Shown: positions 1-12,608, counted from the first letter of the stretch. The stretch is 64,000 nucleotides of DNA from Vitreoscilla filiformis (GCF_002222655.1 NZ_CP022423.1:3038001-3102000); one strand, 5' to 3'. The notes: a model not told the origin generated them from the sequence alone. Numbers and translations are program-made.

Positions 1-910
1 ACAGGAAGATGACGATGGCGATGGAGCGCAGCAAGTAGATGGCCGACAGGATGTGGCGCTTGGGCCAGCGCTGCCCCAACGTGCCTGAGGTGTAAGTGCC
101 AAACACGTTGAACAGGCCAATCAGCGCCAGCGCCGTGGTGGCCACCTCGGGCGCGAGGCCGTGATCGCGGAGGTAACTCGGCATGTGGACGCCAATGAAC
201 ACCACCTGGAAGCCGCAGACGAAGTAACCCACGGTCAACCAGCGGAAGCTCGCATGGCCCAGCGCTTCCCGCAGAGCCGCGCCGACACTTTGCGTCGGCA
301 CCTGGGCACCGCTGGCCAGGCCCGGTTCTTTCAGGCCCAGGGCCAGCGGCATGATGGCCAAGGCCGCACAGCCCAGCACAAACAAGGCGTTTTGCCAGCC
401 CCACTGCGCAATGAGCCAGCTTTCAACCGGCACCATCAAAAATTGGCCGAACGAACCCGCTGCGGCGGCCACACCCATGGCCCAGGAGCGCCGCTCCGGC
501 GCCACGTTGCGCCCGATGACGCCGTAGACCACCGCATACGTCGTCCCCGATTGCGCCATGCCCAGCAACAGCCCAGCGCTGCCACCGAACGCCAGCCCGG
601 ACGTGGCCAACGCCATCCCAACCAGCCCCAGTGCGTACAGCAACGCGCCCACCAGCAGCACACGGAAGGCCCCGAAGCGGTCGGCCAACATGCCGGCAAA
701 CGGGCCCGCCGCGCCCCACGCCAGGTTTTGGATGGCCATGGCGAAGGCGAAGGTTTCGCGCGTCCATCCGCGATCCTGGGTGATGGGTGCCAACCACAGC
801 CCAAAGCCATGGCGGATGCCCATCGAGAGTGTGACGATGAGCGCCCCGCACAGCAGCACTTGCTGCATGGACAGGCGCGGAGGGGACGTAGTTTCAGGCG
901 GTGCAGACAT
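1..910 (-). CDS. MFS transporter (C-terminus cut by window edge)
   Basis: The frame is open from an ATG at 910 down to base 1 with no stop, so the C-terminal part lies outside the window. The protein begins MSAPPETTSPPRLSMQQVLL and continues into hydrophobic helices. The loop GMLADRFGAFRVLLVGALLY between helices 2 and 3 matches the major facilitator superfamily signature (G-x-L-aDRfG-r). The visible part holds most of the usual 12 segments, with an arginine-rich turn near PERRSW. It probably exports or imports a small organic acid or drug across the inner membrane; the substrate cannot be read from the sequence. It is transcribed away from the outer-membrane gene at 978-1700, 67 bases upstream. 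The family call is secure, the substrate unknown. Confidence 0.85.
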   Translation of the reverse strand, partial: MSAPPETTSPPRLSMQQVLLCGALIVTLSMGIRHGFGLWLAPITQDRGWTRETFAFAMAIQNLAWGAAGPFAGMLADRFGAFRVLLVGALLYALGLVGMALATSGLAFGGSAGLLLGMAQSGTTYAVVYGVIGRNVAPERRSWAMGVAAAAGSFGQFLMVPVESWLIAQWGWQNALFVLGCAALAIMPLALGLKEPGLASGAQVPTQSVGAALREALGHASFRWLTVGYFVCGFQVVFIGVHMPSYLRDHGLAPEVATTALALIGLFNVFGTYTSGTLGQRWPKRHILSAIYLLRSIAIVIFL

Positions 911-977
911 GGGCGGGCACTGTACTGGAACCCGCCTCACCCCCGGGAAACCGGGGATTCAACCGCCCGGAGGGGCC

Positions 978-1700
978 TCAGAAGCGGAAACCCACCTTCA
1001 AGCTGGCGCTGCGGTTGTTGCCGGTTTTGTCCACGCCCAGGGTCACGTCCATCGCCAGCAGGTTGACGTTGACACCGGCGAACATGCGCGTTTGCGTGAA
1101 GGACTCATCCGCGTAGAACGACGATTGGCTCTTGGTCGCCACCGCGCCCACGCCTGCGAACGGCGTGAACATCGCAAACCCCTTGGAGATGGCCAGATCG
1201 ACGCCCGAGGTTTGCATGTCCAGGTTGTTCACGCCCTTGATCTTGTTGTAGTGAACCTGCACGGCCACAGCGGGCACCAGCACGCCACCGGAGATGAACG
1301 CCCAACTGCCGTGCAAGCCCAGCGAGTTCACCCCCGCTGCCGGGATCACGGTGTAGCTGGCACCGACGTTGAGGTCAAACGGCAGGCCCTTGGTCACGCG
1401 CACGGTGGCGGTGGGCAAGGCGCCGGGCACGTCGGCATTGTTGGCCACTTGGCGCAAGGTGGTGACGCTGCCCAAATCGGTCGCCCCCACACTCAGACCC
1501 ACATCGAAGCCCAGCAGGCCCAGCCCTTCGGCAGGCTCCAGCGAACGGTGGGCCATGGCCGCCGTCAAATCTTCGCTGAACGTGCGGAATTGGGTTTGGG
1601 TGCCGCCGCTGGTGGCCAGATTTTTGATGTCCAGATCGTAGGCATGGACAGCGGGCGTGGCCGCCAGGGCCGCCACAGCAACAGCGAAAAGACGCTTCAT
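978..1700 (-). CDS. Predicted outer-membrane beta-barrel protein, function unknown
   Basis: A 240-residue protein with a Sec signal peptide (MKRLFAVAVAALAATPAVHA, cleavage after AHA). The start is the ATG at 1700, because the longer frame upstream lacks a signal sequence. The mature part alternates small and hydrophobic residues in short strands rich in Gly, Val, Ala and Asn, and ends in GFRF. A terminal phenylalanine is the usual BAM recognition signal of outer-membrane barrels. The length suits an 8- to 10-strand barrel. It resembles unnamed barrel proteins found in Burkholderiales, but no transport or adhesion role can be assigned. It stands alone between the MFS gene and divergent parE. 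Confidence 0.75.
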   Translation of the reverse strand: MKRLFAVAVAALAATPAVHAYDLDIKNLATSGGTQTQFRTFSEDLTAAMAHRSLEPAEGLGLLGFDVGLSVGATDLGSVTTLRQVANNADVPGALPTATVRVTKGLPFDLNVGASYTVIPAAGVNSLGLHGSWAFISGGVLVPAVAVQVHYNKIKGVNNLDMQTSGVDLAISKGFAMFTPFAGVGAVATKSQSSFYADESFTQTRMFAGVNVNLLAMDVTLGVDKTGNNRSASLKVGFRF

Positions 1701-1812
1701 GGTGAAAACTCCAAACAGAGAATGACACCGCATGAGCCGCCAAACGCACCACAGCGCGGGCCCATGCGACGCTCGCAAACGGGCGGGTCAGTATCGCCGA
1801 TCGGCCTGTCAG

Positions 1813-1839
1813 GGGCGCTCAAAGCGCCCTCCCTACAAT
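1813..1839 (+). promoter_or_regulatory. Inverted repeat and -10-like box just upstream of parE
   Basis: GGGCGCT (1813-1819) pairs perfectly with AGCGCCC (1823-1829) across a 3-base loop. It is followed by TACAAT at 1834-1839, a good -10 match. The ATG of parE is at 1847, so a transcript from this box would be leaderless or nearly so. No convincing -35 is visible; the palindrome occupies that place and could be an operator. Promoter function is inferred. Confidence 0.35.
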
Positions 1840-1846
1840 CCCGACC

Positions 1847-3835
1847 ATGGCTAGCAAGTCTCTTTCCAGCTCTGGCGCTCCGGCTTATGGCGAAGCTTCG
1901 ATCCGTGTTCTCAAAGGATTGGAGCCCGTCAAGCAGCGCCCGGGCATGTATACCCGCACCGACAACCCCCTGCACATCGTGCAAGAGGTGATCGATAACG
2001 CCGCCGACGAAGCCTTGGCCGGCCACGGTCAACGCATTGCCGTCACCCTGCACGCTGACGGCTCGGTGAGCGTGGACGACGATGGTCGCGGCATCCCTTT
2101 TGGTCTGCACCCGGAGGAAGGGGTGCCGGTGGTGGAGATCGTGTTCACCCGCCTGCACGCCGGTGGCAAGTTTGACAAGGGCGCCGGGGGCGCTTACAGC
2201 TTTTCCGGCGGTTTGCATGGCGTCGGGGTGAGTGTGACGAATGCCTTGGCCACGCGCTTGCAAGTCAGCGTCTGGCGCGAGGGACAGATGGCGCAACTGG
2301 CCTTTTCTGGCGGAGACGTCATCGAACCGCTGGGCGTGCGCAAGGCCACAGCGGGCGAGCGTAAGCACGGCACGTCGGTGCGTGTCTGGCCGGACGCCCA
2401 ATACTTCGATGCGCCGGAGCTGCCCCGCAACGAGCTGATCCACCTGCTGCGCAGCAAAGCGGTGCTGATGCCAGGCGTCACCGTGACGCTGACCACCGAA
2501 AAAACCGGTGACGTGCAAACTTGGCGCTACGACGCCGGCCTGCGCGACTACCTCGGCCAAGCCCTGAGCGCCGAACCGCTGATCCCGCTGTTTGAAGGCG
2601 CCCACTTCATCGCCGCTGGCGACACGGACACCTTTGCCGAAGGAGAAGGCGCCGCCTGGTGTGTGGCCTTCACCGAAGAGGGCGGCCTGCTGCGCGAAAG
2701 TTACGTCAACCTCATTCCCACCGTGGCCGGGGGCACGCACGAGGCGGGTTTGAAGGACGGGTTGTTCAACGCCGTCAAGGGGTTCATCGAGTTGCATGCG
2801 CTGCTGCCCAAGGGCGTCAAGCTCATGCCGGACGATGTGTTTGGGCGTGCCAGTTTCGTGCTGTCCGCCAAGGTGCTCGATCCGCAGTTTCAGGGGCAAA
2901 CCAAGGAGCGCTTGAACAGCCGCGATGCATTGCGCCTGGTTTCAGCCAGCGTGCGCCCGGCTTTCGAACTGTGGCTGAGCCAGCACGTTGAACACGCACG
3001 GAAACTGGCCGAACTGGTGATCAAACAGGCGCAGAGCCGCCAACGGGCCAGCCAAAAAGTCGAGAAGAAAAAGGGCTCGGGCGTGGCCGTGCTGCCCGGC
3101 AAACTCACCGATTGCGAAAGCCGGGATTTGAGCCTGAATGAGCTGTTTCTGGTTGAAGGAGATTCGGCAGGCGGTTCGGCCAAAATGGGGCGCAATAAAG
3201 AAACCCAAGCCATCCTGCCTTTGCGTGGCAAGGTGTTGAATGCTTGGGAGGTTGAGCGCGATCTGCTGTTTAAAAACAACGAAATTCACGACATTGCTGT
3301 CGCCATCGGGGTCGATCCGCATGGCCCGAACGATTCGCCCGATCTTTCGGGCCTGCGTTATGGCAAGGTGTGCATCCTGAGCGACGCAGACGTGGATGGC
3401 TCGCACATCCAAGTTTTGTTACTCACCCTCTTTTTCCGCCACTTTCCCAGGCTGGTGGAAAACGGGCGGGTGTTCATTGCCAAACCGCCGTTGTATCGCA
3501 TTGATGCGCCGGCGCGGGGCCGAAAACCCGCCGTCAAGCTGTATGCGATGGACGAGGGGGAACTCGACGCGGCATTGGACAAGCTGCGCAAAGACGGCGC
3601 CAAGGACGGCTCCTGGAGCATCAGTCGCTTCAAGGGCTTGGGGGAAATGAGCGCCGAACAGCTCTGGGACACGACCCTCAACCCCGACACGCGGCGGCTG
3701 CTGCGCGCTGAGTGGGGGGGCTTGAGTTTTGCCGACACGGTGTCGCTGTTTGCCCAGCTCATGGGCAAGGGCGAAGCCCAGGCTCGGCGTGACCTGATGG
3801 AACTGCATGGCGATGCAGTGGAGGTGGATGTTTGA
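1847..3835 (+). CDS. parE: DNA topoisomerase IV subunit B
   Basis: ParE is the ATPase half of topoisomerase IV, which decatenates daughter chromosomes together with ParC. The 662-residue protein has the GHKL ATPase motifs in order: EVIDNAADEAL, DDDGRGIPF, HAGGKF and GLHGVGVSVTNAL. The transducer domain follows, then the TOPRIM domain with LVEGDSAGGSAKMGRNK and the metal-binding DADVDGSHI. The length is normal for ParE and too short for GyrB, which carries an extra insert in many proteobacteria. Pairing with parC at 5068 supports ParE over GyrB. Its stop codon overlaps the start of the next gene (TGATG), so translational coupling is likely. Confidence 0.97.
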   Translation: MASKSLSSSGAPAYGEASIRVLKGLEPVKQRPGMYTRTDNPLHIVQEVIDNAADEALAGHGQRIAVTLHADGSVSVDDDGRGIPFGLHPEEGVPVVEIVFTRLHAGGKFDKGAGGAYSFSGGLHGVGVSVTNALATRLQVSVWREGQMAQLAFSGGDVIEPLGVRKATAGERKHGTSVRVWPDAQYFDAPELPRNELIHLLRSKAVLMPGVTVTLTTEKTGDVQTWRYDAGLRDYLGQALSAEPLIPLFEGAHFIAAGDTDTFAEGEGAAWCVAFTEEGGLLRESYVNLIPTVAGGTHEAGLKDGLFNAVKGFIELHALLPKGVKLMPDDVFGRASFVLSAKVLDPQFQGQTKERLNSRDALRLVSASVRPAFELWLSQHVEHARKLAELVIKQAQSRQRASQKVEKKKGSGVAVLPGKLTDCESRDLSLNELFLVEGDSAGGSAKMGRNKETQAILPLRGKVLNAWEVERDLLFKNNEIHDIAVAIGVDPHGPNDSPDLSGLRYGKVCILSDADVDGSHIQVLLLTLFFRHFPRLVENGRVFIAKPPLYRIDAPARGRKPAVKLYAMDEGELDAALDKLRKDGAKDGSWSISRFKGLGEMSAEQLWDTTLNPDTRRLLRAEWGGLSFADTVSLFAQLMGKGEAQARRDLMELHGDAVEVDV

Positions 3836-5049
3836 TGACGCAACCAAAACACTCCCGTTGGCGCGCACTGGCCGCGATTGTGAGCACCCTGGCGCTGTTG
3901 CTGGGCTCTCCAGGCAAAGCCATGGCTGCCCCTGCGAAGGTCGTGGCCAAGTCGGCGAAATCGGTCAAATCGGCCAAAGTGGTCGGCAAGGCGCCCCGCG
4001 CTAAGGGCAACAAGCTGGCCCTCAAAGCCCAGGCGGCCAAGTCTGCACGGGCTGCAAGACTGGCCCGCCACGCCGGCCAGCAACGCCATGCTGCGGCCAT
4101 GGCCGCCCAAGATGATGCCGATGCCGCATTGACGCAACGGGCTTTGGCCTGGGCATCGCCTGCGCACACCCCGCCCTCCACCGCCACCCCGGCCCTGGCG
4201 TCGGACTCACCCAACGAGCGCACCGAGGACGGAGCGCCACAGCCCGGGCTGCGCCCCCCCAGCGTTGATGCCAACGCGCCCTTGCACCGCTTGGGTTCGA
4301 CGCCCGAGGAGCCGCGCAGCGAGGCCCGTGACGATGCACCCTCCAACGCCTACGCCCTGTGGGTGCCCGCCGAAGGGGCCACAGTGCCGCTCATTCCCAT
4401 CCACATTCCACCGGCTTGGTCGCTGGCGGATGCGGTGCGTCCTGGCACCTTGGAATGGCTGGACAGCGCCCCGGAAGTCAAGGCGCTGCAACCCGTTTTG
4501 GATCGCGCACAGGCAACGTCCGGGGTTGATGCCGACTTCCTCAAAGCGTTGATCATGGTGGAGTCGCGCTTTCGGCCCAGTGTGGTGTCACGCGATGGCG
4601 CCACGGGCCTGATGCAAATCAGCCCGCGCACGGGAGATGTGTACGCGCTGCCCGCCGAACGCGCGTTTGCGCCGGCCTCCAGGCGCCTCAAGATTCCGGA
4701 GCACAACATCATCACGGGGTCACGCTTGCTGTCTGATTTGTTCCGTCGTTACGGTGGACGCGGGGATTTGGTGCTCGCGGCGTGGAATGCCGGCGAAGGC
4801 AAGGTGCGCCGGGCAGGCGGCCAGGTACCGGCCCACGCGGGGGTGCGCAATCACATCCGCAAGGTGTTCACGCTCTACGCGGGTTTGGTGGAAAAACGCA
4901 AACGTGAACTCAGCATGGCCAGCGCCAAATCGGCCCCGGTTTTGCTAGAAGCCACGCCCCCCGTCGAAGCCCTGCCCCCAACGCCAGACACCTCCGAAGT
5001 GCCCGCACAAGCGCCTGCTGCGCCGACGCCGACCTCGTCGGAGCCTTGA
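3835..5049 (+). CDS. Secreted lytic transglycosylase, SLT domain
   Basis: A 404-residue exported peptidoglycan-cleaving enzyme. The N-terminus (MTQPKHSRWRALAAIVSTLA) is a signal sequence. A long Lys/Ala-rich and Pro-rich low-complexity region of about 180 residues follows. The catalytic SLT domain lies at roughly 220-345: the motif ALIMVESRF carries the catalytic Glu, GATGLMQISPRTG follows, and AAWNAGEGKV is typical of the family. The tail is Pro-rich. The ATG at 3835 overlaps the parE stop, and parC starts 18 bases after its end, so the three genes form one operon. This gene order recurs in Burkholderiales. The Lys/Ala-rich linker may bind cell wall or DNA, but that is speculation. Confidence 0.9.
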   Translation: MTQPKHSRWRALAAIVSTLALLLGSPGKAMAAPAKVVAKSAKSVKSAKVVGKAPRAKGNKLALKAQAAKSARAARLARHAGQQRHAAAMAAQDDADAALTQRALAWASPAHTPPSTATPALASDSPNERTEDGAPQPGLRPPSVDANAPLHRLGSTPEEPRSEARDDAPSNAYALWVPAEGATVPLIPIHIPPAWSLADAVRPGTLEWLDSAPEVKALQPVLDRAQATSGVDADFLKALIMVESRFRPSVVSRDGATGLMQISPRTGDVYALPAERAFAPASRRLKIPEHNIITGSRLLSDLFRRYGGRGDLVLAAWNAGEGKVRRAGGQVPAHAGVRNHIRKVFTLYAGLVEKRKRELSMASAKSAPVLLEATPPVEALPPTPDTSEVPAQAPAAPTPTSSEP

Positions 5050-5067
5050 CGACGCTCCCACTGTTGC

Positions 5068-7375
<2,308 letters not shown>

Positions 7376-7386
<11 letters not shown>

Positions 7387-10321
7387 CAGCCCCGGTGGCC
7401 GGGCTGCCCAACTCGGCGGGCAGCTCGAACCAGAAGGTGCTGCCCTCCCCTTCGCGGCTGTTGACTTGGATGCAACCCCCCATGGCCTTGACCAACATCT
7501 GGCTGATGGACAGCCCCAGCCCCGTGCCGCCATAACGCCGTGACATGGAGGCATCCACCTGTTCAAACGGCTCGAAGATGCGTTGTTGATCCGACGGTGA
7601 AATCCCAATGCCGGTGTCGGACACCTCAAAGCGCAGACACGGCGGCGGGATGGCGCCCTCCTTGCCTTGCAATGTGATGGTCACGCTCACCGCCCCGGCT
7701 GGGGTGAATTTGATGGCGTTGCCCACCAGATTGATCAAGACCTGCGCCAAGCGCCGCATGTCCCCCCGGAAATGGCGCTGGGCCAGCCCCGGCGTCAAAA
7801 TGAACCGCAGCGACAGCTTCTTTTCCCGGGCGGTGATACCCACCACATCACGCACCTGGGTGAGCAAGTCCTGCAATTCAAAATCGGCGTGCTCCAGCGT
7901 CAGTTGATTGGCCTCGATGCGGGCAATTTCCAGCACGTCTTGGATCAAGGCCAGCAAGTGGTGGGAAGCACTTTCCGCCATGGTGAGATATTCGCGCAGC
8001 TTGTCGTCCTGCGCCCGCCCCATCGCCAGATGAATCGCCCCCAGCACGCCATTGATGGGCGTACGCAGTTCGTGGCTCATGGTGGACAAAAACGCCGTCT
8101 TGGCTTTATTGGCCGCTTCCGCCGCATCTTTGGCGATGGCCAGTTGCAGCGTGCGGCTGTCCACCAAATGCTCCAGGTGCTGGCGATGTTGGGCCAGTTC
8201 GGCTTCCAACTGCTTGCGTGGCGTGATGTCCCGCACCGCTGTGAAAACCAATTGCCGCCCTTGGTATTGAAAGGCTCGACTGGTAATTTCCACGTCCCGC
8301 GCTTCTCCGTTTTTGCGACGGTGGCGGGTTTCCAGCGTGGTGGGCACCCCAGAAGCGGCCAACCGGTGCAGCGTGTCGCGGATGCGTACCTCATCAAACA
8401 GCGGATCCCAATCGGACACCGCCATGGTTTGCAACTCTTGCCGAGAGTAGCCCAATTGCTGGCAAAAAGCCTCATTGACCTCCACCACCCGCCCCGCCAT
8501 GTCCAAAATACAAAACCCATCACTGGCGTTGTTGGTCACCACGGTGTTTTTCTCGATTTCGTCCCGCAGTTCCTTTTCCAGTTGTTTGGTCAGCGAAATG
8601 TCGTGCCACACCGCCAGGAAAAACGGCTGGTGCTCAATATCCACCAGAGAGGCCCCCACCGCCGCCCAAAACGTGCTGCCATCCAGCCGCTGATACACCC
8701 ATTCAAATCGGCTTTCACCTTCAGTCCGAACGCGCTCGAAGTGCTCCTGCCCCGCTTGCAGCGAGTTCCGGCCATCTGGCTGACTGGGGGGCGAGAGTTC
8801 CAGCAACGTGCGTCCGATGATGTGTTCACGCGCCCCGCGCAGCATGGTTTCCAGCGCGTGGTTGCCATCCACCACCACGCCCTGGGGAACGCTGATCAGC
8901 AAATAGGCATCGGGGGATTTCTCGAACAGCCGCTGGTAGCGCTGGGTCAGCGCCGCCAACTGCTCTTCGGCCTGCTTGCGTTCGGTGATGTCAAACAGCG
9001 TCACCAAGTGGCCATCGGTGTCCGATCCCATCGGCGTGGCGCTGGCGATCATGGTGCGAAGCGCACCACTGGCGGTGTGCAGCGTCACCTCCAGCGGCTC
9101 AAACGGAGTGCCGCTGGCGTGCATCTGTGCCAAGCGATGGCTCCACTGATCCACCACCCACGCCCGATACTGCGGATCTGGATAAGCCCGAGGAAACCAG
9201 TGATCCAGGGTTGGAATGTCGGCCAGGGTGTAGCCCAGGCAGCGCGTCAAGGCCGGATTGATCGCATGGACACGGCCTTGGGCATCGTTGATCGCCATGG
9301 GCACCGGGGACGCATCCAAGCTGGCCTGAAACTTGGCCTCCACCACCGACAGTGACCGATGGTGTCGCGCCTGCCACCGCGCCAGGGCCACCGTGAGCAG
9401 CACCAAGCCGGCCCACACGGCCCCGTCGATGTACAGCCGGGTGTACCACGAGGCCAGGTAATCGCGCTCGGCCACCCCCACACTGACGAAAAACGGAAAG
9501 CGGCCAATTTTGCGGTAGGCGTACAGCCGGCGCTCCCCATCCACAGGCGACAAGGATGGCGACAGCAACCCCGCATCACGTCCCTTCATGATCGCTAGGC
9601 GGGTTTGCAAGTCGGGCATGGGGCGGTTGTCCAACGCCAGCTCGCCCGGCACCCGCACCACCTGCGCCCCATCATCGACGCGGCGCAACGCCATCGAGCC
9701 CGAAGGCCCCAAATGCACGGTCTTGAACAGGTCACGCACCTGCTCTAAATCGATGGCCACACTGAGGACTCCTTCGAAGCGGCCATCGTGGCCCCGCAAC
9801 ACCCGAGCAGCCACCAACACCAAGCGCCGCCCGTCACGCCCCCGCATGACCCGGGAGAACAACAACTCCGTCGATAACCGCTCGTGCAGCCGCAAGAAAT
9901 ACGATTCTTGCCCGATGCTGAACGTCGCCTCGCCTTCTTGGCTGGTGAACACCAACCCACCCCGGCCATCAAAAACCCGGATGCTGGAGGCCTGGGGTAC
10001 GCCGCCAAGGTAGTTGTACAACTGTCGGTTGATCCGCTGCACCACGGCAGGATCGGTGGGCGCGGCGGCCAAGATGTCAGGGGTGATGTCGCGCTGCAAT
10101 GCGGTCAGCACATGGTCGGCCGAATCCAAGCTGTGCTCAAAGCTGGTGACCATGGCCAACGCCATGGCCTGCGCCGACACCTCCGCTTCCCGCACCTCCG
10201 ACTGGTAGGCGTGCAATAAATCCAACACCGTCAACCCGGCAAACGCCAAGATCACGAGGACATAGCGGGAAGGCAGTGGGTGTCCCCAGGGGCGCATCCC
10301 GAGTGAACGCAGGAGATTCAT
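7376..10321 (-). CDS. Membrane sensor histidine kinase with Cache-like and multiple PAS domains
   Basis: A 981-residue two-component sensor. The N-terminal membrane segment (about 20-38) is followed by a periplasmic dCache-like region with many strand-forming repeats. A second membrane segment ([13 protein letters not shown]) comes next, then at least three PAS/PAC domains with PAC-type phrases such as [13 protein letters not shown] and [11 protein letters not shown]. The HisKA box [15 protein letters not shown] has its phospho-acceptor His at about 750. The ATPase boxes are [15 protein letters not shown] (N), DTGIGIS (G1) and [12 protein letters not shown] (G2). It ends after the kinase domain with no receiver. 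The start is the ATG at 10321; the frame upstream of it is not membrane-like. A response regulator is divergently encoded 155 bases away and is the likely partner. The ligand is unknown. Confidence 0.92.
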
Positions 10322-10476
10322 GTTTTGACCCCAAGACCAACCATCCGGCCCGATGGTAGGCCAGGATTTGACCCCACGCGGCCTGGTGTAAGGTATGCAC
10401 GGCACGCTCGGAAGCTCTTCTTAAAATCGCCAGGGATGGGCCACCCTCTTTGAATATGTCAAGAGCGTCCCGTCGC

Positions 10477-11142
10477 ATGAACCGTGTCCTGCTGATTGAT
10501 GATCATCCCTTGGTACTATGGGCCATGCAGCGCGAGCTCACGCGGCTGTTTCCTCACGCCCAAGTCTGCACGTTCAACAGTGACCAGTCCCTGCGCCAGT
10601 ACCTGCACACGGCCTCTCGCACCCGCCACGATTTGGTGCTGCTCGACTTGAGTCTGCCCGATGACGATGGGTTTTCGCTGCTAGAAACCCTGTTTCGCCA
10701 ACTGGGGTGGACCACCGTGTTGGCCCTGTCAGACTCGGAGCACCCAGAGGACATGGTGCGCGCCATTGATGCCGGTGTCATGGGTTTCCTGCCCAAGCGG
10801 CTGAGTCTCCAGGAAATGTGCCAAGCCCTGACCCTGGCGACAGCAGGGGCCGTGTTCGTCCCCTCGACCTCCCAGGCGGGGCCACCCGATGCGGGCGCTC
10901 CATCACCGAACGGCACGCCAACCCACCCGATGGCCTTGGGCCTGACCCCTCGCCAATGCGATGTGCTGAAACACCTGTGCGATGGCCGTCAGAACAAGGA
11001 GATTGCCCGTGTGCTCGGCCTGTCGCTGGACACGGTCAAAGCCCACGTGGCGGCCATTTTGCGTGCCCTCGGGGTGAGCACCCGCACGCAGGCCATGCAA
11101 GTGGTGGCCGCCCAGCGTGACCGCTCACGCCAGCCCGCTTGA
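10477..11142 (+). CDS. NarL/LuxR-type response regulator
   Basis: A 222-residue transcription factor. The receiver domain starts MNRVLLIDDHPLVLW, with the acidic pair DD at 8-9 and the phospho-acceptor Asp at about 57 (LVLLDLSLPDDD). The switch Thr position is replaced by Ser/Asp (LALSDSEHP) and the conserved Lys is in FLPKRLS. A Pro-rich linker leads to the LuxR-type helix-turn-helix (LTPRQCDVLKHLCDGRQNKE, then VLGLSLDTVKAHV). The start at 10477 gives the usual short lead into the first strand; in-frame starts at 10456 (ATG) and 10450 (TTG) are possible. It is divergent from the sensor kinase, and a shared promoter region lies between them. Targets are unknown. Confidence 0.9.
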   Translation: MNRVLLIDDHPLVLWAMQRELTRLFPHAQVCTFNSDQSLRQYLHTASRTRHDLVLLDLSLPDDDGFSLLETLFRQLGWTTVLALSDSEHPEDMVRAIDAGVMGFLPKRLSLQEMCQALTLATAGAVFVPSTSQAGPPDAGAPSPNGTPTHPMALGLTPRQCDVLKHLCDGRQNKEIARVLGLSLDTVKAHVAAILRALGVSTRTQAMQVVAAQRDRSRQPA

Positions 11143-11162
11143 AGCCCGGGGCGGCGTGCAGA

Positions 11163-12530
11163 TCACTTGGCGAGCTGCTCCAGTGTGGTGAGTAACTCGC
11201 TGTCTTGCTCGTCCCAAGTGCCTCGGGTTTGCATCTGCTGTGCCAACTTCAGGGCCCGTTGGGCGTGGCTCTTCTGCCCGGACGCTTCACTCAGTTTCAT
11301 CAAGCTGATGATCAAATCGCGCTGGCGCTCGGGGCTGTTGGGTTCGGCTTGATGCAAGGCTTGGCGCACTTGCACACCCGCTTGGTAACTCTTGGCCGCT
11401 GCTGCGGCATGGCCTTGTGCGCTGAGGGCATCACCGATGTCCATGTGACTGTCACCCAGGTCACTTTGCCAATCGACGTTGTCGGGCTCGGCCTTGGTTA
11501 ACTTTTGCCGGATGGCCAGGCTGGACTGGTAGTGTTTCACAGCCCCCGCCCAGTCTTCCATGGCCCCGAGGGTGTCGGCCACGCTGTCATGGCTGACACT
11601 CAGGTCGTTTTGGGCGTCCAGATCGTCGGGGTGGGCCTTGACCCATTTTTGTCTGAGCGTCAGGCAGGCTTGGTAGCTTTGAAGGGCTGCGGGCAAGTCG
11701 TCTTGTTCCGTCTGCACATCGCCCAACTCATCGAACGCTTCACAGCGCTCGGGGTCGGTGCTGGCGGTTTGGGTGGCGCGTGTCAGCGCGGCACGTGCTT
11801 TCGTCCATTGCCGGTCGTCTTGGTACAACGCACCCAGGGCCATCCAATCGGCGTAAACGTGGGAATCGAGCTGTGTCAAAGCCTCGTAGCGCACCAGCAC
11901 GGAGCGGGTGCTGCCTTTGCCTTTGCCTCGGGCATCCAGCGCCAGCAAAGCCACGTAGCGCCGCAACGAGGCCCGCTCGGCGGAGGCCAGCCGAGGCGAT
12001 GTGTCGATGAGCCGATCCCAAGCGGACAGGGCACCGGCTTCATCCCCGGTGTTGTAGCGCCAAAGGGCGGCCAAGCCCTCGGGCGTGGCCGCCAGGGCCG
12101 TCACCGCCAAGCGCAGGGACTGGATGGCTTGGGCATAGTCCTCATCCTCCTCCGCCAGGGCGGCCACCAGGCGCTCTTGCGCCTGGGTCAGCTCTGGCGG
12201 CACGCCAGGCGCAGCGTCCAGCGACGCTGTGGTGCCCCCCAGCCGGGCCCAAGCGCGGTCAATGTGCTTGCGCTGCGTGAGCCGGGCGGCATCGTCTTCT
12301 TGTTCCAGCATCTGGGCCGTGGCTGAAGCGGCATACAACGCACGTGCCACAGCCGCCTGCAAGGCGGTCGGGCGCTGCTCCACTGGGGCGGCAGCGGCCG
12401 GCGCGGCCCAGGCTTCTGGTGCCAGCGGCCCAGTGGCTCCCGCACACACCGCCCCGGCCACCATCAGCACACGCACGACAGGGCGGCTCACAGCCGCCCA
12501 CGAACCGACCCACCTGCCTGCGTTTTTCAT
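11163..12530 (-). CDS. Exported tetratricopeptide repeat protein
   Basis: A 455-residue protein starting at the ATG at 12530 (MKNAGRWVGSWAAVSRPVVR), with a signal-like hydrophobic stretch ending near AWAAPAAA. The rest is helical. Three consecutive TPR-like units with SYQACL, HYQSSLAIRQKL and SYQAGVQVRQAL recur every 40-45 residues in the C-terminal half. Such repeats usually mediate protein-protein contacts; no catalytic domain is visible. The gene lies just downstream of the terminator that once followed tRNA-Gly, at the left edge of the integrated element, so its promoter region may have been altered by the insertion. It ends 20 bases from the convergent response regulator. Confidence 0.75.
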   Translation of the reverse strand: MKNAGRWVGSWAAVSRPVVRVLMVAGAVCAGATGPLAPEAWAAPAAAAPVEQRPTALQAAVARALYAASATAQMLEQEDDAARLTQRKHIDRAWARLGGTTASLDAAPGVPPELTQAQERLVAALAEEDEDYAQAIQSLRLAVTALAATPEGLAALWRYNTGDEAGALSAWDRLIDTSPRLASAERASLRRYVALLALDARGKGKGSTRSVLVRYEALTQLDSHVYADWMALGALYQDDRQWTKARAALTRATQTASTDPERCEAFDELGDVQTEQDDLPAALQSYQACLTLRQKWVKAHPDDLDAQNDLSVSHDSVADTLGAMEDWAGAVKHYQSSLAIRQKLTKAEPDNVDWQSDLGDSHMDIGDALSAQGHAAAAAKSYQAGVQVRQALHQAEPNSPERQRDLIISLMKLSEASGQKSHAQRALKLAQQMQTRGTWDEQDSELLTTLEQLAK

Positions 12531-12577
12531 CACGTTTGGCCTTTTTTGGTTTCCCCTTCTTGGGAGGAAGCCAAGAA

Positions 12578-12608
12578 AAAGCCCCCAAGCTGGGAGCGTG
12601 GGGGCTTT
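12578..12608 (-). terminator. Rho-independent terminator, orphaned from tRNA-Gly by the insertion
   Basis: AAAGCCCCCAAGC (12578-12590) pairs with GCGTGGGGGCTTT (12596-12608) with one mismatch and a 5-base loop. Read leftward, the stem is followed by a T tract (TTTTTC). It lies directly left of the att copy, where the end of tRNA-Gly would have been before integration. It is therefore most likely the original tRNA terminator. Confidence 0.7.
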
